Shown here: positions 1-9,848 of the stretch, one piece after another
How positions within the stretch are numbered: the stretch's first letter is position 1
Layout: the number at the start of each line of letters is the position of its first letter
Source of the DNA: DATJSJ01 sp035504175
GTDB lineage: Bacteria > Pseudomonadota > Alphaproteobacteria > Acetobacterales > Acetobacteraceae
Assembly (NCBI GenBank): GCA_035504175.1
Contig: DATJSJ010000026.1
Span: 1-30,009 of the forward strand
DNA length: 30,009 nucleotides
Direction: 5' to 3'
Notes under the pieces: model-generated
The model's input: only the letters and a program-made list of their open reading frames with translations
Databases searched by the model: none
What the model was told of the DNA's origin: nothing
Made by a program: the position numbers and the translations under genes

Positions 1-2024
1 CCGTCCGCCAGCGCGCCGGCGCGGATCGTCACTGGCAGGATCTCGGGATTGCCGGCGGCGAACCGGCCGGCGTAGGAGCGACGCCCGACCCAGTGGATCG
101 GCCGCGCGACACCGTCCCTGGTGATCAGCCGGTCGCCGATCTGCAGCTCCTCGACCGGCACCTCGCCGCAATCGGTGCGGATCAGGGTGCCGCGGCAGTA
201 GCAGGGCGTGCCATCCGCCGTGATCGCGGTGCTGTTGCCGCCATTGGCGGCGGCGAGGTGGAAATACTGCCCGGTGTAGTCACCGCTCAGCGTGAAGGTC
301 GTGGTGTTGGCGCCCTCGGTCACGGTCAGCGTGCTGCCGGTGAGGTTGGCGGAGCCCCCGCCGGTATAGGCGACGCCGAGCTCGATCGCGTCGTTGGTGG
401 CGAAGCCGGCGAGCGTGTTGCCGAGCGCGCCGCCGGTCAGCGCCGCCGCGTCGACCACCAGCGCGTCATTGCCGGTGCCGAAGGTGATCGCGCCGGTGCC
501 GGCCGCGCCCTGCTGCGCGAGTTCCAGCGTGCTGCCGGCGTGGATCGTGGAGCCGCCGGAATAGGTATTGGCAGCGTCCAGCACCAGCGTGCCGCCGCCG
601 GTCAAGACGACGTCGCCGGCGGTGGCACCGTCGGAAATCACCCCCGATTGCGTGACGGTGTCGCCCGTGGGCACATTGAAGGTGGGATCGCCAATCACGG
701 TGATCGCCTGCGTCAGCGTGAAGCTGTTGCTGAAGGCGAGGGTGGAGGCGGGATCGAGCGTGAGCGCGCCGGTGCCGATATTCGCGGCGGCGCCGAGCGA
801 GAGTGTGGCCCCGGTGTCGACCGTGGTGCCGCCGGAATAGGTGTTGGTCGCGGTGAGCGCGACGGCGCCGCCGCCGCCCTGGGTGATCAGTACGCTGCCA
901 TGCGCGCCGCCGGTGTTCTGATCGGCGATGACGTCGGCAACGGTGAGCGTGGCGGTGCCGACCGGGCCGAGGCTCACCGCCTGGCTGCCCTGCAGGAAGA
1001 TGCCGCTGCCGAGCGCCGAGCCATTGCCGCCGCCAAAGGTGCCGGTTCCCGCGGTCACCGCGCCGCCGCTCAGCCCACCGCCCTCGATCAGCAGCGAACC
1101 GCCCTGCTGGATGAAGATGTCCCCGCCCGAGCCGAGGCCGCCGCCGGCGCCGCCGAAGCTGCTGCCGTTGCCGCCCCCGAAGCCGCCTGCCCGGGATGAC
1201 ACGAAGCTGCCGCCGCCTCCGCCGCCGAAACCAGCCGCGCCGCCAGCCCCGATCGAGGAGCCGCCGCCGCCGCCGCCGAATCCACCGGCGCCGGCAACAC
1301 CGTTGAACGAGCCGCCACCACCGCCGCCGCCGCCCCACCCGCCGGCGCCGCCATTCTGTCCGCTGGCACCGCCGGCGGAAACGCCGCCGCCGGCACCGCC
1401 CTGCGAGCTGGCGCCTCCCGCGCCACCGCCGCCCTGATTCGAAGCCCCGACGATCACGCCGGGCTGGCCGCTGCCTCCGGCTGCACCACCCGCCGCGCCG
1501 GTGCCAACGCCGCCGCCGCCGCCGCCATTGTTGGATCCGGCGGCACCGCCATTCCCGCCCAGCCCGCCGCCCCCGCCGCCCGCGGAGGAGCTCCCGAATC
1601 CCCCGCCATTGCCGCCAACGGCCGAATCGTCGAGGAACGTGACGGAGTCGAGCGTCACGGTCGCGCCGGACGCGACCAGCAGGCCGCCGCCCAGCCCGGC
1701 CCCGCCGCCACCGCCAGGGCTGCCGGCGCCGCCATTTCCGCCATGCGCCACCGTGTCCTGAATGGTGAGGTCGCTGACGGTGACGGTGCCCGCATAGGCG
1801 AGCAGGCCGCGATGCGTGCCGGCGCCGTTCAGCGTGAAGCCGGCGCCGTCGATCGTGACGTTCACGCCCGCGGCCAGGTTCAGCGCATCGAGCGCCACAC
1901 TCTCGGTGATGTCGGCGCCGAGCGTGATCGTGTAGCTGCCGGCGGTGGTCAGACCGTCGACATAGGCGATGGCGGTGTTGAGGTCGCTCTCGGTGGTGAC
2001 GGGATTGTCGATCGGCGTGCTCAT
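1..2024 (-). CDS. Glycine-rich autotransporter-repeat protein with Hint domain (3' end outside window)
   Basis: The frame is open from the ATG at 2024 to the window edge (674 codons seen, no stop). A strong Shine-Dalgarno (GGAGGGAGGA) precedes the start. Residues 1-90 read as beta-strand-rich sequence (for example TITLGADITESVAL). Residues ~94-335 are extremely Gly/Ala/Ser-rich with GGNGG and GGGGG runs. There follow two autotransporter-associated beta-strand repeats with NTYSGGTT near residue 394 and NTYSGGST near residue 486. From residue 608 a Hint domain begins (CYCRGT, then GEVPVEELQIGDR and RPIHWVGRRSYAGRF), with Cys608 at the family's nucleophile position. No N-terminal signal peptide is visible, so secretion by a type I-like route or an unusual signal is possible (inference). 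Hint domains of this class occur at the C-terminus of large surface proteins in Acetobacteraceae and may self-process. The missing 3' end prevents a check of the domain's C-terminal motif. Confidence 0.85.
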   Translation of the reverse strand, partial: MSTPIDNPVTTESDLNTAIAYVDGLTTAGSYTITLGADITESVALDALNLAAGVNVTIDGAGFTLNGAGTHRGLLAYAGTVTVSDLTIQDTVAHGGNGGAGSPGGGGGAGLGGGLLVASGATVTLDSVTFLDDSAVGGNGGGFGSSSAGGGGGGLGGNGGAAGSNNGGGGGGVGTGAAGGAAGGSGQPGVIVGASNQGGGGAGGASSQGGAGGGVSAGGASGQNGGAGGWGGGGGGGGSFNGVAGAGGFGGGGGGSSIGAGGAAGFGGGGGGSFVSSRAGGFGGGNGSSFGGAGGGLGSGGDIFIQQGGSLLIEGGGLSGGAVTAGTGTFGGGNGSALGSGIFLQGSQAVSLGPVGTATLTVADVIADQNTGGAHGSVLITQGGGGAVALTATNTYSGGTTVDTGATLSLGAAANIGTGALTLDPASTLAFSNSFTLTQAITVIGDPTFNVPTGDTVTQSGVISDGATAGDVVLTGGGTLVLDAANTYSGGSTIHAGSTLELAQQGAAGTGAITFGTGNDALVVDAAALTGGALGNTLAGFATNDAIELGVAYTGGGSANLTGSTLTVTEGANTTTFTLSGDYTGQYFHLAAANGGNSTAITADGTPCYCRGTLIRTDCGEVPVEELQIGDRLITRDGVARPIHWVGRRSYAGRFAAGNPEILPVTIRAGALAD

Positions 2025-2413
2025 GCGGTCAGCGCGTCCTCCCTCCGGGCGCGCCGTTGCGGTGCCGCGCCCGGTCTGCGCCAGGCGTGCCCCACGCTGC
2101 AGCGATCCCGCCGCGAGCGGCGGACCGGGCCGTCAGCGCCCGGCCAGCATACACGCATGCGTAGGGCGGGCCAGGGAGCCGCACGGCCACGCCGCGACGG
2201 TGAGGCGATCGCGCAGCGCCGGAGCGCGGTGGCTTGCGCGGCAATGCGCGCCCCGCCGCGCTGCGTATCGCCGCGCCTCGGCGAAAGCGGCATGAACTGC
2301 CGGGGCACTGCCAGCGGTGATCGCCGGAGGCAGGCTCACCGAAACGCGCGAATCATGGCCCAGAAGCAATGGACGGGAGCGGCATCGCGCGGCCTGGTCA
2401 GAGCAGGTCCGGG
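2025..2413. other. Intergenic stretch between pbpC and the Hint protein gene
   Basis: About 390 bases lie between two minus-strand genes. Its right end is the region after the pbpC stop; its left end carries the Shine-Dalgarno of the Hint gene. I see no convincing gene: open frames here have no codon bias or recognisable product. No clear T-tract terminator or consensus promoter is visible, although the promoter of the Hint gene must lie here or the gene is co-transcribed with pbpC. Confidence 0.5.
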
Positions 2414-4534
2414 CTACGGCCGGGCGGCCCCAGCCACCGCCGACTGATCCGCCCAACTCCGCCCGGCCGCCACCTCGCGGACGCGGAACGCCGCCGATTC
2501 CGCCTCGCCCGCCGCATCCAGCACCGTCACCCGGTAGAAGCCCGGGCCGGGCGGCGTCCACTCCGTGCGGCGCAGCGCCGGCACGGAGTCGAGCGGCCGC
2601 CCATCGAGCAGGAACTGCAGCGGCCGCCGCCCACCCATCGCGCGGAACTCGATCGCGCCGGTGCCTTCGATCACCGAGGCGGGCGGCGGGAACAGCAGGC
2701 GCAGCGGGTCGGCGGCCGGCGCGGCGGCGAAGGAACGCGTCGCCGGCGCCCGCGGCGCGGCGCGCGGCGCCGCGGGCAGCAGGGCAAACACCCGCGCCAG
2801 CACCGGCACGGCGCGGTCGGCGGCATCGCCGCCCGCCATGGCCGAGCCATCCGGCCGCCCGACCCAGACGCCGACGAGATGCGCGCGGTCAAAGCCGAAC
2901 GCCCAATTGTCGCGGTCGCCCCAACTCGTGCCGGTCTTCCAGGCAATGCCGCGCGCGCCCGGCAACCCGGGCAGCGGCCGGGTCAGGATCGCGGCGATCG
3001 CGGACGCCGCCTCGGGCGGCAGCAGACGGTGCCGCCCGGCCGCTCCCGGTGCCGCGACGCGCCCGTCGGTCGCGAGCCCGGCGTAGAGCGCCATCAGCCC
3101 GCGCATGCTGATCCCCGCTCCGCCCAGCACCACGGGCAGCGCCGGCGCCCGTCCGGGCGGCAGCCGCAGCGCCACGCCGGCCGCGGCGAGCGACGCGGTG
3201 AAGCGCACCGGTCCGTAGCGGGCGAGCAGTTCGACCGCCGGCAGGTTGAGCGAGCGGCGCAGCGCGTCGGCCGCCGTCACCCGCCCGGCGAAGCGGCCGG
3301 ACAGATCCTCCGGCGCGTAGCCGCCGAACCGCGTCGGCGTGTCGGCGAGCAGCGTCGAAGGCCCGGCCAGCCCGTCGGCGAAGGCGAGCGCGTAAAGGAA
3401 CGGCTTCAGCGTCGATCCCGGGCTGCGCACCGCGCGCGTGAGGTCGATGCCGCCGCCGCGCGCGGCATCACCCCAATCGCCCGGCCAGATCGCGCGCAAC
3501 CGCCCGTCCGGCAGGTCGGCGATCATCACCGCGAGCGAGACGGGCGGCGGCAGGCCGGACGTCGCGCTCCGCGCCAGCGCCGCGAGCGCCGCCTGGGTGG
3601 TGGCGTCGAGCGTCGTCGCCAGCACCGGCGGGTGGTGCACATGCGCGAACAGCGCCGGCAGCGCCCGCGGCATGGCGTGGCGGGTGGTGGGCAGCGGTTC
3701 GGCCAGCGCGGCGCGGGTCTCGGCGGGACTGAGCAGGAAGCGCGCCGCGGCAAGGCGCAGGATGCGGTCGCGCATGCGCCGCGCCGCGACCGGATGGTGG
3801 TCCGGCCGCAGCGCCTCGGGCCGGCGCGGCAGGGCGACCAGCAGCGCCGCCTCGGCCGCGTCCAGCGCCCCCGGCGGCTTGCCGAACCAGGCACGCGAGG
3901 CCGCTTCGACGCCCACCAGATTGCCGCCGAACGGCGCCAGCGACAGCCAGAGCCCGAGCACGCGCTCGCGACCCAGCCGCGCCCGCAGCACGAGCGCGCG
4001 GGCCGTCTCCAGCACCTTGGCGGAGAGGGTGCGCGGCCGCGGATCGAGCAGCTTCGCCACCTGCATGGAAAGGGTGGAGGCGCCGGAGACGACGTGGCCG
4101 TGCCGCGCCCATTGCCAGGCCGCGCGCACCACCGCCGCCGGATCGACTCCCGGTTCGGTCGCGAAATGCCGATCCTCGACCGCGATCAGGAGCTGGCGCA
4201 GGTAGGGCGAGACGGCGTCGGGGGCGTCGGCGAACCGCCACACGCCGCCCGGCGCCGGAGCCAGCGCCAGCAGCGTGCCGTCGCGGTCGACGACGCGCGT
4301 GCCCCAGCTTGCGGCCGGCGGCAGCGGCGCGGGATCGGCCAGGCCGAGCACCATCAGCCCGGCGACCCCCACCACCGGCAGGAGCGCCAGGACCAGCACC
4401 CTGCGAAGCAGGCGGCGCCACCCTCCCCGCGGGACGCGCAGCCGCCGGATCACCGGCCGCCCGCCCAGGGTCCGCGCATGCCGTCGGCGCATCCCCGCCG
4501 GGCCGATCGCCGGCCGCCCTGCCGCGGGCGGCAC
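2414..4534 (-). CDS. pbpC: Penicillin-binding protein 1C (bifunctional transglycosylase/transpeptidase)
   Basis: This periplasmic, inner-membrane-anchored enzyme polymerises glycan strands and cross-links peptides in peptidoglycan. At 706 aa it is close to E. coli PbpC. A basic N-terminus and one membrane segment (about residues 44-64) are followed by a GT51 domain with the EDRHF motif (Glu120 likely catalytic) and the STLSMQ region. The transpeptidase domain has STLK (nucleophile Ser374, Lys377), SLN (428-430) and KTGT (from Lys533). The last ~90 residues match the C-terminal BiPBP_C beta domain. The start is GTG at 4534, 16 bases after the stop of the alpha-2-macroglobulin gene; an ATG at 4492 is an alternative. 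This gene order is the conserved A2M-PBP1C pair, in which A2M is thought to protect the periplasm when the wall is damaged and PBP1C to repair it. All catalytic motifs are intact. Confidence 0.95.
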   Translation of the reverse strand: MPPAAGRPAIGPAGMRRRHARTLGGRPVIRRLRVPRGGWRRLLRRVLVLALLPVVGVAGLMVLGLADPAPLPPAASWGTRVVDRDGTLLALAPAPGGVWRFADAPDAVSPYLRQLLIAVEDRHFATEPGVDPAAVVRAAWQWARHGHVVSGASTLSMQVAKLLDPRPRTLSAKVLETARALVLRARLGRERVLGLWLSLAPFGGNLVGVEAASRAWFGKPPGALDAAEAALLVALPRRPEALRPDHHPVAARRMRDRILRLAAARFLLSPAETRAALAEPLPTTRHAMPRALPALFAHVHHPPVLATTLDATTQAALAALARSATSGLPPPVSLAVMIADLPDGRLRAIWPGDWGDAARGGGIDLTRAVRSPGSTLKPFLYALAFADGLAGPSTLLADTPTRFGGYAPEDLSGRFAGRVTAADALRRSLNLPAVELLARYGPVRFTASLAAAGVALRLPPGRAPALPVVLGGAGISMRGLMALYAGLATDGRVAAPGAAGRHRLLPPEAASAIAAILTRPLPGLPGARGIAWKTGTSWGDRDNWAFGFDRAHLVGVWVGRPDGSAMAGGDAADRAVPVLARVFALLPAAPRAAPRAPATRSFAAAPAADPLRLLFPPPASVIEGTGAIEFRAMGGRRPLQFLLDGRPLDSVPALRRTEWTPPGPGFYRVTVLDAAGEAESAAFRVREVAAGRSWADQSAVAGAARP

Positions 4535-4550
4535 GCCGCCACCCGGGATA

Positions 4551-7500
4551 TCATGGCGTGGTCGAAGGCGCCTCGCCCGCCGGCAAGACGGTGATGCGCA
4601 CGCTGCCCTGCCGCGCGAACACCGCCGGGCGATACATGTCGGCGACCGTGATGCCGGGATACTCGAACTCGCCCGGCGTCACCGCGCGCAGGATCACGGC
4701 CAGGCGGAAGCCGGGCTGGTCGGCGGAGAGGTCGAGCGCCGCGGCGTAGCGGTCATCGGCCGCGACCTGGCTCTCGGTGTCCGAAAGCGTGCCGAGCCAG
4801 TCCATGCCCGGCACCTTGCCCGGGCCAAGCCGGCCGGCAATCTCCCAGCCCGCCGGCAGCCCCGCCAGCACCATGGCCCGGTGCGCCTGCCCGTCCGTCG
4901 CCCGGCCGTCGATCACCAGCACGAAGCTGGTGTTCTGCGCCAGCTTGTCGGGCCCGAACTCGGTGCCGTCGAGCCGATAGAAGTGTCGGTGCACCTCCAT
5001 CCCGGCACGCGCGGCGGGCGGCGCCCGGACCGGCACGCCCTGCACCACCAGGCTGGCGGGCAATGGCTCGGTGCCGGGATTGCGCACGGCGAGCCTGCCC
5101 TGCAGGGCGAGGCTGATCACCGGCGCCGGGCCGAGCGTCCGCCCACCGGCGACGACTGAAACGGGCGCCGCGCCCTCGCCCATCGCTGCCGCGGCGGCGC
5201 CGGCCCAGGCCTGTTCCTGCGTGTCCAGCGTCGCCGGGTCGAGATCGGCGCCGGGCAGCCGGGCGCGGATCGACGGCAGCGCCGCCTGCATCACGCCGCT
5301 CTCCTGCGCCAGCACCGCGATCGCGAGCTGGTCGCGCAGCGCCGAGCCGTAATCCGCCGACCAGTCCTCGCGCGCCGGCTCGGCGAGCACGGCGTCGAAC
5401 AGCGCCCGCGCCTGCTCGTCCTGGCCGAGCCGCGCCAGCGAAGCGGCAAGCTGGGCGCGCGCGAGCGGCGTCGGTTCGTCCGCCGGCCCGGTCGCGGCGA
5501 CGCGGATCGCCCCGGCCGGTGCCTCGCCGGCCAGCGCCAGCACGTACAGCGCATAGGCCTGCGCCGCCCGCGCCTTCGCGTCGTCGGGCGGGGTCGCCAC
5601 TTCCTGCGACAGCCAGGTCAGGGCGGAGGCGATCGTCGAGGCGGGCACCACCGCACCCGCCGCCCGCGCGCGCAGCAGGAAGTCGGTGGCGTAGGCGGAG
5701 AGCCAGGGCTGCGCCTCGCCGGTCGAGGACCAGAGGCCGAAGCTGCCGTCATAGCGCTGCCGGTCGAGCACCGCCTCGGTGGTCTGCTCCAGCTTGCCGG
5801 CGCGATCCGGCCCGGCCGCCAGCCCGCGCAGCATGGCGAGCGGCAGGCCGCGGCTGACGAGCTGCTCCAGGCAGTCGAGCGGATAGGCTTCGAGCGCGCG
5901 CACCAGCGCCTGCGGGTCGTAGCGCACGCCGCGGCCGAAGCTGACGCTGGCGTGCCAGCTTCCCGGCACGAAGCCGCCGGCATCGGGGGAAAGCGTGCGC
6001 GTCGCGCCGGGGGCGAGCGACAGCGCCGCGACGCGCGTCGTCGTGCCGCGCGCCGGATGCACGCCGATCGTCGCACTGTGCGCGGCGTGGAACCCGCCCG
6101 GCCCGTCCACGGCCAGCGTCAGCGTGCCCGGCCCGGTGCCGCTGGCGGCGAGTGCCACCGGCACGACAGTGCGCTGCCCGGCGGCGAGCGTCACCGGCGC
6201 CGGATCGCCGTCGACCAGCGCGATCGTGCCGCTGGCGGCGAGATGCAGCGTCACCGTGCCGGGCGGCAGTTCCAGGTTCTGCAGCAGGATGCCGGCGCGG
6301 GCGAGGTCGCCGGGGGCGAGGAAGCGCGGCAGCAGCGGCTCGGCGATCAGCCGGTCGCGGGTGGTGATGTCCTGCGCCGCGGAATTGCTACGGTCGCCCT
6401 GCCAGCCGACCGCCATCAGCCGCAACTGGCCGTCGAAATCCGGCAGCGCCAGGGGGATCCGCGCCACCCCGTCCGGACCGGCCTGCACCGGTCCGGCGAA
6501 CAGCGCCACGATCTTCTGCGGGATGTTCGTCGCCGGCGCCTCCTCCTCGCCGCCGCCGCCCTCGCGCAGCAGCGTATTCGCCGCCCCGGCGGGCGGCAGC
6601 AGCCGCGCGAAATCGTCATGGATGCCGACGCCGAGGCTGCGCTGGCCGAAGAAATGCTGCAGCGGATCCGGCGTCGCGAAATCGGTGAGCGACAGGATGC
6701 CCTCGTCGACCGCCGCCAGCGTGACGTAGGCGCCGGGCGCCGTGCGGATCGTGATCGTCGCGGTGGTGCGCGGCCGGTCGAGCGGCGCCGCCTCGATCGC
6801 GAGCGGCAGGGTGCGCGGCTTCGGGTCGAGCGCCACCCAGGTGAGACCGATGGCGCGATCCGGCGCGATCCGGCCGTCCGCGCCGCCCGGGCGGAAGACG
6901 TGGACGCCGACATAGGCGCCCGGCCCCCAATCGGCGCCGACCGGCACATGCACGTCGAAGCTGGTGCCGGCGGCCGGGAGATCGATCACCCGCCGCACCC
7001 GGTCGGTCATCACCAGCACGGTGGCCGGCCCGGCGAACGGCGCCTCGACATGAATGCGCGCAGTGTCACCCGGCGCGTAGGTCTTGCGCTCGGCGCGCAC
7101 CGAGACGCGCGGCGGGACGTCTGGATTGTCGCTGGTCGCCCAGCCGGAATAGAAAATCACCGAGCTCGCGGCGAGCCCGCCCGTCGCCTGCAGCACCTGC
7201 AGCCGGTAGCGGCCGAACGGCAGCGTCTCGGTGTAGGCGTAGGGCGCGCCGTCGGCTGGCAGGGTGATGCTGCGGGCATCGACCGGCTCGTCACGCCAGA
7301 CCGTCTCGTAGCGCGCCTGGCCGGCCTTCACCGCCAGCCGCCAGTCCGGCACCTGCCGCACCAGGCGAAGCTGCACCGGCATCGCGACGCGCTTGCCGTC
7401 GGGCGCGACAGCGATCAGGCGGAATCCGGCCGGCGTGTTGGCGTTGACCGAGTCACCGGAGAAATCCTCGGCGATGCCGATCATCGGTGCCGCCGGGCGA

Positions 7501-9773
7501 ATAGGGAGCTGCGCCGTCGCGGCGACGCTGCGTCCCGCCGGATCGTTGATCGTCGCCTCGAGCTTCGCCTGCAGCGCGCCGCTCACGTCCGGCAGGGTCG
7601 CGAGGTTGACCGGCAGCGTCGTTGCGCCGGCGGCATCGGTGGTCGCCAGCGTGACCTCGCTGGTCTTGCCGGAGAAGCCCTCCTCCGCCAGGCCGAAATG
7701 ATAGGCGGCGAAAGCGTCGAACGGCTTCGGATCGGGCAGCAGCGTGACCGAACCCGAGCCCGACAGGTCCGAGCCCGGCGCGCCGTACAGGAATCGCACC
7801 GCGACCGGCAGATCGGTGGTGCGGCCGGGGTCGAGCGCCGGCGGCAGGTGGTCGAAGCTGACGGCGAGCCGCGGCGGCACGAAGGCATCGACCAGGAAGC
7901 TGCGGCTGGCGATCGGCGGCGCTTTCGGCCCTTCCTGCACCGCCACCGTCCAGCTCCCGAACGGTGCGCCCGGCGACAGCGTGACGGCTTCGTGGATCGC
8001 GGCGTCGTCGCTGCGGTCGGGGACGAGGTCGCGGAACACCCGCCCGTCCGGCCGCGTCACCACGAGGTGCAGCGGCAGGTCGACCGGCGCGCCCGCTTCG
8101 TTGCGCAGCAGCGCCATCACCTGCACGGTCTCACCCGGCCGATAGATGCCGCGATCGAGCCAGATGAACGGATCGATCGGACCGGGCTGCGGCGTGCCGG
8201 CGACGCCGCGATCGGAGAGATCGAAATCCGGCGCGGTCAGGTCGAGCCGGGTGAAGTCGCCGCCCGGACCGGTGATGTGCAGCGCCGCCGGCGCGAGCCC
8301 GTTCTGCCCGGCGAGCAGCGGTTGCGCGAAGCGCGCGACGCCGTCCGCGTCGGTGGTGGCGTGACCGAGCCGCTCATTGTCGCTGGCGAGCAGGTCGATC
8401 GCGGCGCCCGCGACCGGCAGCCCGGTCGCGAAGCTGCGCACCTGCACCAGATCGCCATCGGCGCCGTGCCAGACGGTGGGGGCGAGATCGGTGCGCAGCA
8501 CGAACTGCACCGCGCCCGGCGCATCGCCCTGGGCGAACGGCGTGCCGTCGCCTGGCGCTGCGATCAGCGCGTAGAGCCCCGGTGCCGCAAGCGCGGGCGG
8601 CAGTGGCAGCACCACGTGCTGCAGCGCGTTGCGGTGGAAGTCCGGCACCGCGGCATGGCCGGTCCAGACGACGCGGCCCTGGTTCTGCGCCAGATCATTG
8701 GCGCCGTCCGAGCCGATCGGCCCGTTCGCCGGCGGGTAGGTCTGCATCACGTGCAGCAGGTTGCGCTCGCCGATGCGCACCAGACTCAGCTTCACGGCGG
8801 AGAGGTTGACCACGTCGAGCGCGACGGTCGCCGCCGCATCGCGCGGCTGCAGGTAGCGCGCGCCGTCGAACACGAGGCGCGGCCGGCGATCCGGCATGGC
8901 GATGCGGATCGTCATGTCGTGGCGCAGCGCGATGCCGTCATCGCCCGGCATCCCCTGACGCAGCGTCACCGTGGTGGTGGCTCCGGCGGGCAGGCCGGTG
9001 AGGCAGATGCGTCCCGATTCCAGCGTCACCGCAACGTCGTGCCGCGACGGCGTCAGGCTGACCCAGTCGCCGGGGTGGAAATCCGGCGCGCTGCTCGGGT
9101 GGCCGACGAAGCTGAGACAGGCGCGTGCCGGGAAGGCCTCGGAATCCGTGGCGACGCCGCGGAACAGTAAGCCGAGCGCCTGCTGCCGCTGCGCCAGGCG
9201 CTGCCGCGCTGCCGCGTCATCCGGCCGGCGCGCGACGATTGCCCGCAGCACCAGCAGCTCCGGCACCGGCCGGTCAAGCGCCGCGAGCGCCGTCGCCATC
9301 ACCGCGAGCGCCGTCGCCTGATCCGCGGCCAGGGTGTCACTGGCATGATCGACCGAGGTGAACGCGAACCAGGCGGCCTCGAGCGCTGCCTGCGGCTGCG
9401 GCGGCGCGACGCCGAGCTCGGCCCGGGCGAGATCGAGCCAGGTGTGCCAGCCCCAGGCGACCGAGTGCGGACTGGCGCCGATCAGGAAGGCGAGCGACCG
9501 GCGCGCGGTATCCCAGTCGCCGGCGCCGACCGCCGCATCGGCGGTGGCGGCCGCCTGCCGCAACTGGCTCTCCGGCGCGCCGGCCGGGTAGGGCTGGCGC
9601 AGGCTGGTCAGGAAGGCATCGGCATCGGCCTGCAGCCCCGGCAGGTCGAACGCCGCGCTATCCTGGGCTGTGGCGGGCCGGCCGGCGACGAGAAGCAGGC
9701 CCAGCCACAGCAGCAGCGATGCCGCCAGCCTTGCCATGACGCCGGGCACGATTCTGGACATGATCCTGGGCAT
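4551..9773 (-). CDS. yfhM: Bacterial alpha-2-macroglobulin (periplasmic protease trap)
   Basis: This large secreted protein (1740 aa from the chosen start; E. coli YfhM is 1653) belongs to the bacterial alpha-2-macroglobulin family, which covalently traps attacking proteases through an internal thioester. The thioester motif CLEQ is intact (Cys1301-Gln1304) inside the helical TED domain. Upstream are repeated macroglobulin-type beta domains, for example RGIYRPGETVQVMALLRN and the A2M core segment around LPDFDGQLRLMAVGW. A signal sequence is clear (hydrophobic ASLLLWLGLLLVAG, cut after ATAQ). There is no lipobox cysteine, unlike E. coli YfhM, so the protein is probably soluble in the periplasm. 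I chose ATG 9773 because GGAGAGG lies 9 bases before it; ATGs at 9761 and 9737 are in frame. The frame stays open upstream to 10037 through tandem repeats, but that extension would bury the signal peptide. pbpC follows 16 bases downstream. Confidence 0.93.
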   Translation of the reverse strand: MPRIMSRIVPGVMARLAASLLLWLGLLLVAGRPATAQDSAAFDLPGLQADADAFLTSLRQPYPAGAPESQLRQAAATADAAVGAGDWDTARRSLAFLIGASPHSVAWGWHTWLDLARAELGVAPPQPQAALEAAWFAFTSVDHASDTLAADQATALAVMATALAALDRPVPELLVLRAIVARRPDDAAARQRLAQRQQALGLLFRGVATDSEAFPARACLSFVGHPSSAPDFHPGDWVSLTPSRHDVAVTLESGRICLTGLPAGATTTVTLRQGMPGDDGIALRHDMTIRIAMPDRRPRLVFDGARYLQPRDAAATVALDVVNLSAVKLSLVRIGERNLLHVMQTYPPANGPIGSDGANDLAQNQGRVVWTGHAAVPDFHRNALQHVVLPLPPALAAPGLYALIAAPGDGTPFAQGDAPGAVQFVLRTDLAPTVWHGADGDLVQVRSFATGLPVAGAAIDLLASDNERLGHATTDADGVARFAQPLLAGQNGLAPAALHITGPGGDFTRLDLTAPDFDLSDRGVAGTPQPGPIDPFIWLDRGIYRPGETVQVMALLRNEAGAPVDLPLHLVVTRPDGRVFRDLVPDRSDDAAIHEAVTLSPGAPFGSWTVAVQEGPKAPPIASRSFLVDAFVPPRLAVSFDHLPPALDPGRTTDLPVAVRFLYGAPGSDLSGSGSVTLLPDPKPFDAFAAYHFGLAEEGFSGKTSEVTLATTDAAGATTLPVNLATLPDVSGALQAKLEATINDPAGRSVAATAQLPIRPAAPMIGIAEDFSGDSVNANTPAGFRLIAVAPDGKRVAMPVQLRLVRQVPDWRLAVKAGQARYETVWRDEPVDARSITLPADGAPYAYTETLPFGRYRLQVLQATGGLAASSVIFYSGWATSDNPDVPPRVSVRAERKTYAPGDTARIHVEAPFAGPATVLVMTDRVRRVIDLPAAGTSFDVHVPVGADWGPGAYVGVHVFRPGGADGRIAPDRAIGLTWVALDPKPRTLPLAIEAAPLDRPRTTATITIRTAPGAYVTLAAVDEGILSLTDFATPDPLQHFFGQRSLGVGIHDDFARLLPPAGAANTLLREGGGGEEEAPATNIPQKIVALFAGPVQAGPDGVARIPLALPDFDGQLRLMAVGWQGDRSNSAAQDITTRDRLIAEPLLPRFLAPGDLARAGILLQNLELPPGTVTLHLAASGTIALVDGDPAPVTLAAGQRTVVPVALAASGTGPGTLTLAVDGPGGFHAAHSATIGVHPARGTTTRVAALSLAPGATRTLSPDAGGFVPGSWHASVSFGRGVRYDPQALVRALEAYPLDCLEQLVSRGLPLAMLRGLAAGPDRAGKLEQTTEAVLDRQRYDGSFGLWSSTGEAQPWLSAYATDFLLRARAAGAVVPASTIASALTWLSQEVATPPDDAKARAAQAYALYVLALAGEAPAGAIRVAATGPADEPTPLARAQLAASLARLGQDEQARALFDAVLAEPAREDWSADYGSALRDQLAIAVLAQESGVMQAALPSIRARLPGADLDPATLDTQEQAWAGAAAAAMGEGAAPVSVVAGGRTLGPAPVISLALQGRLAVRNPGTEPLPASLVVQGVPVRAPPAARAGMEVHRHFYRLDGTEFGPDKLAQNTSFVLVIDGRATDGQAHRAMVLAGLPAGWEIAGRLGPGKVPGMDWLGTLSDTESQVAADDRYAAALDLSADQPGFRLAVILRAVTPGEFEYPGITVADMYRPAVFARQGSVRITVLPAGEAPSTTP

Positions 9774-9848
9774 GATCCTGGACCTCTCCGCGATGCCGAT
9801 CGTGCCGGCAGCGTGACGCCGCCGCCAGAGGGCGGGTCGTGACGCTTG

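Noticed and set aside
2369..4594. 741-codon plus-strand frame opposite pbpC
   Set aside because: Antisense to an intact PBP1C with all catalytic motifs; product is low-complexity.
5952..9170. 1072-codon open frame on the plus strand opposite the A2M gene
   Set aside because: Its product is Arg/Gly/Ala/Gln-rich low-complexity with no domain. It is the antisense shadow of a gene with strong GC3 bias.
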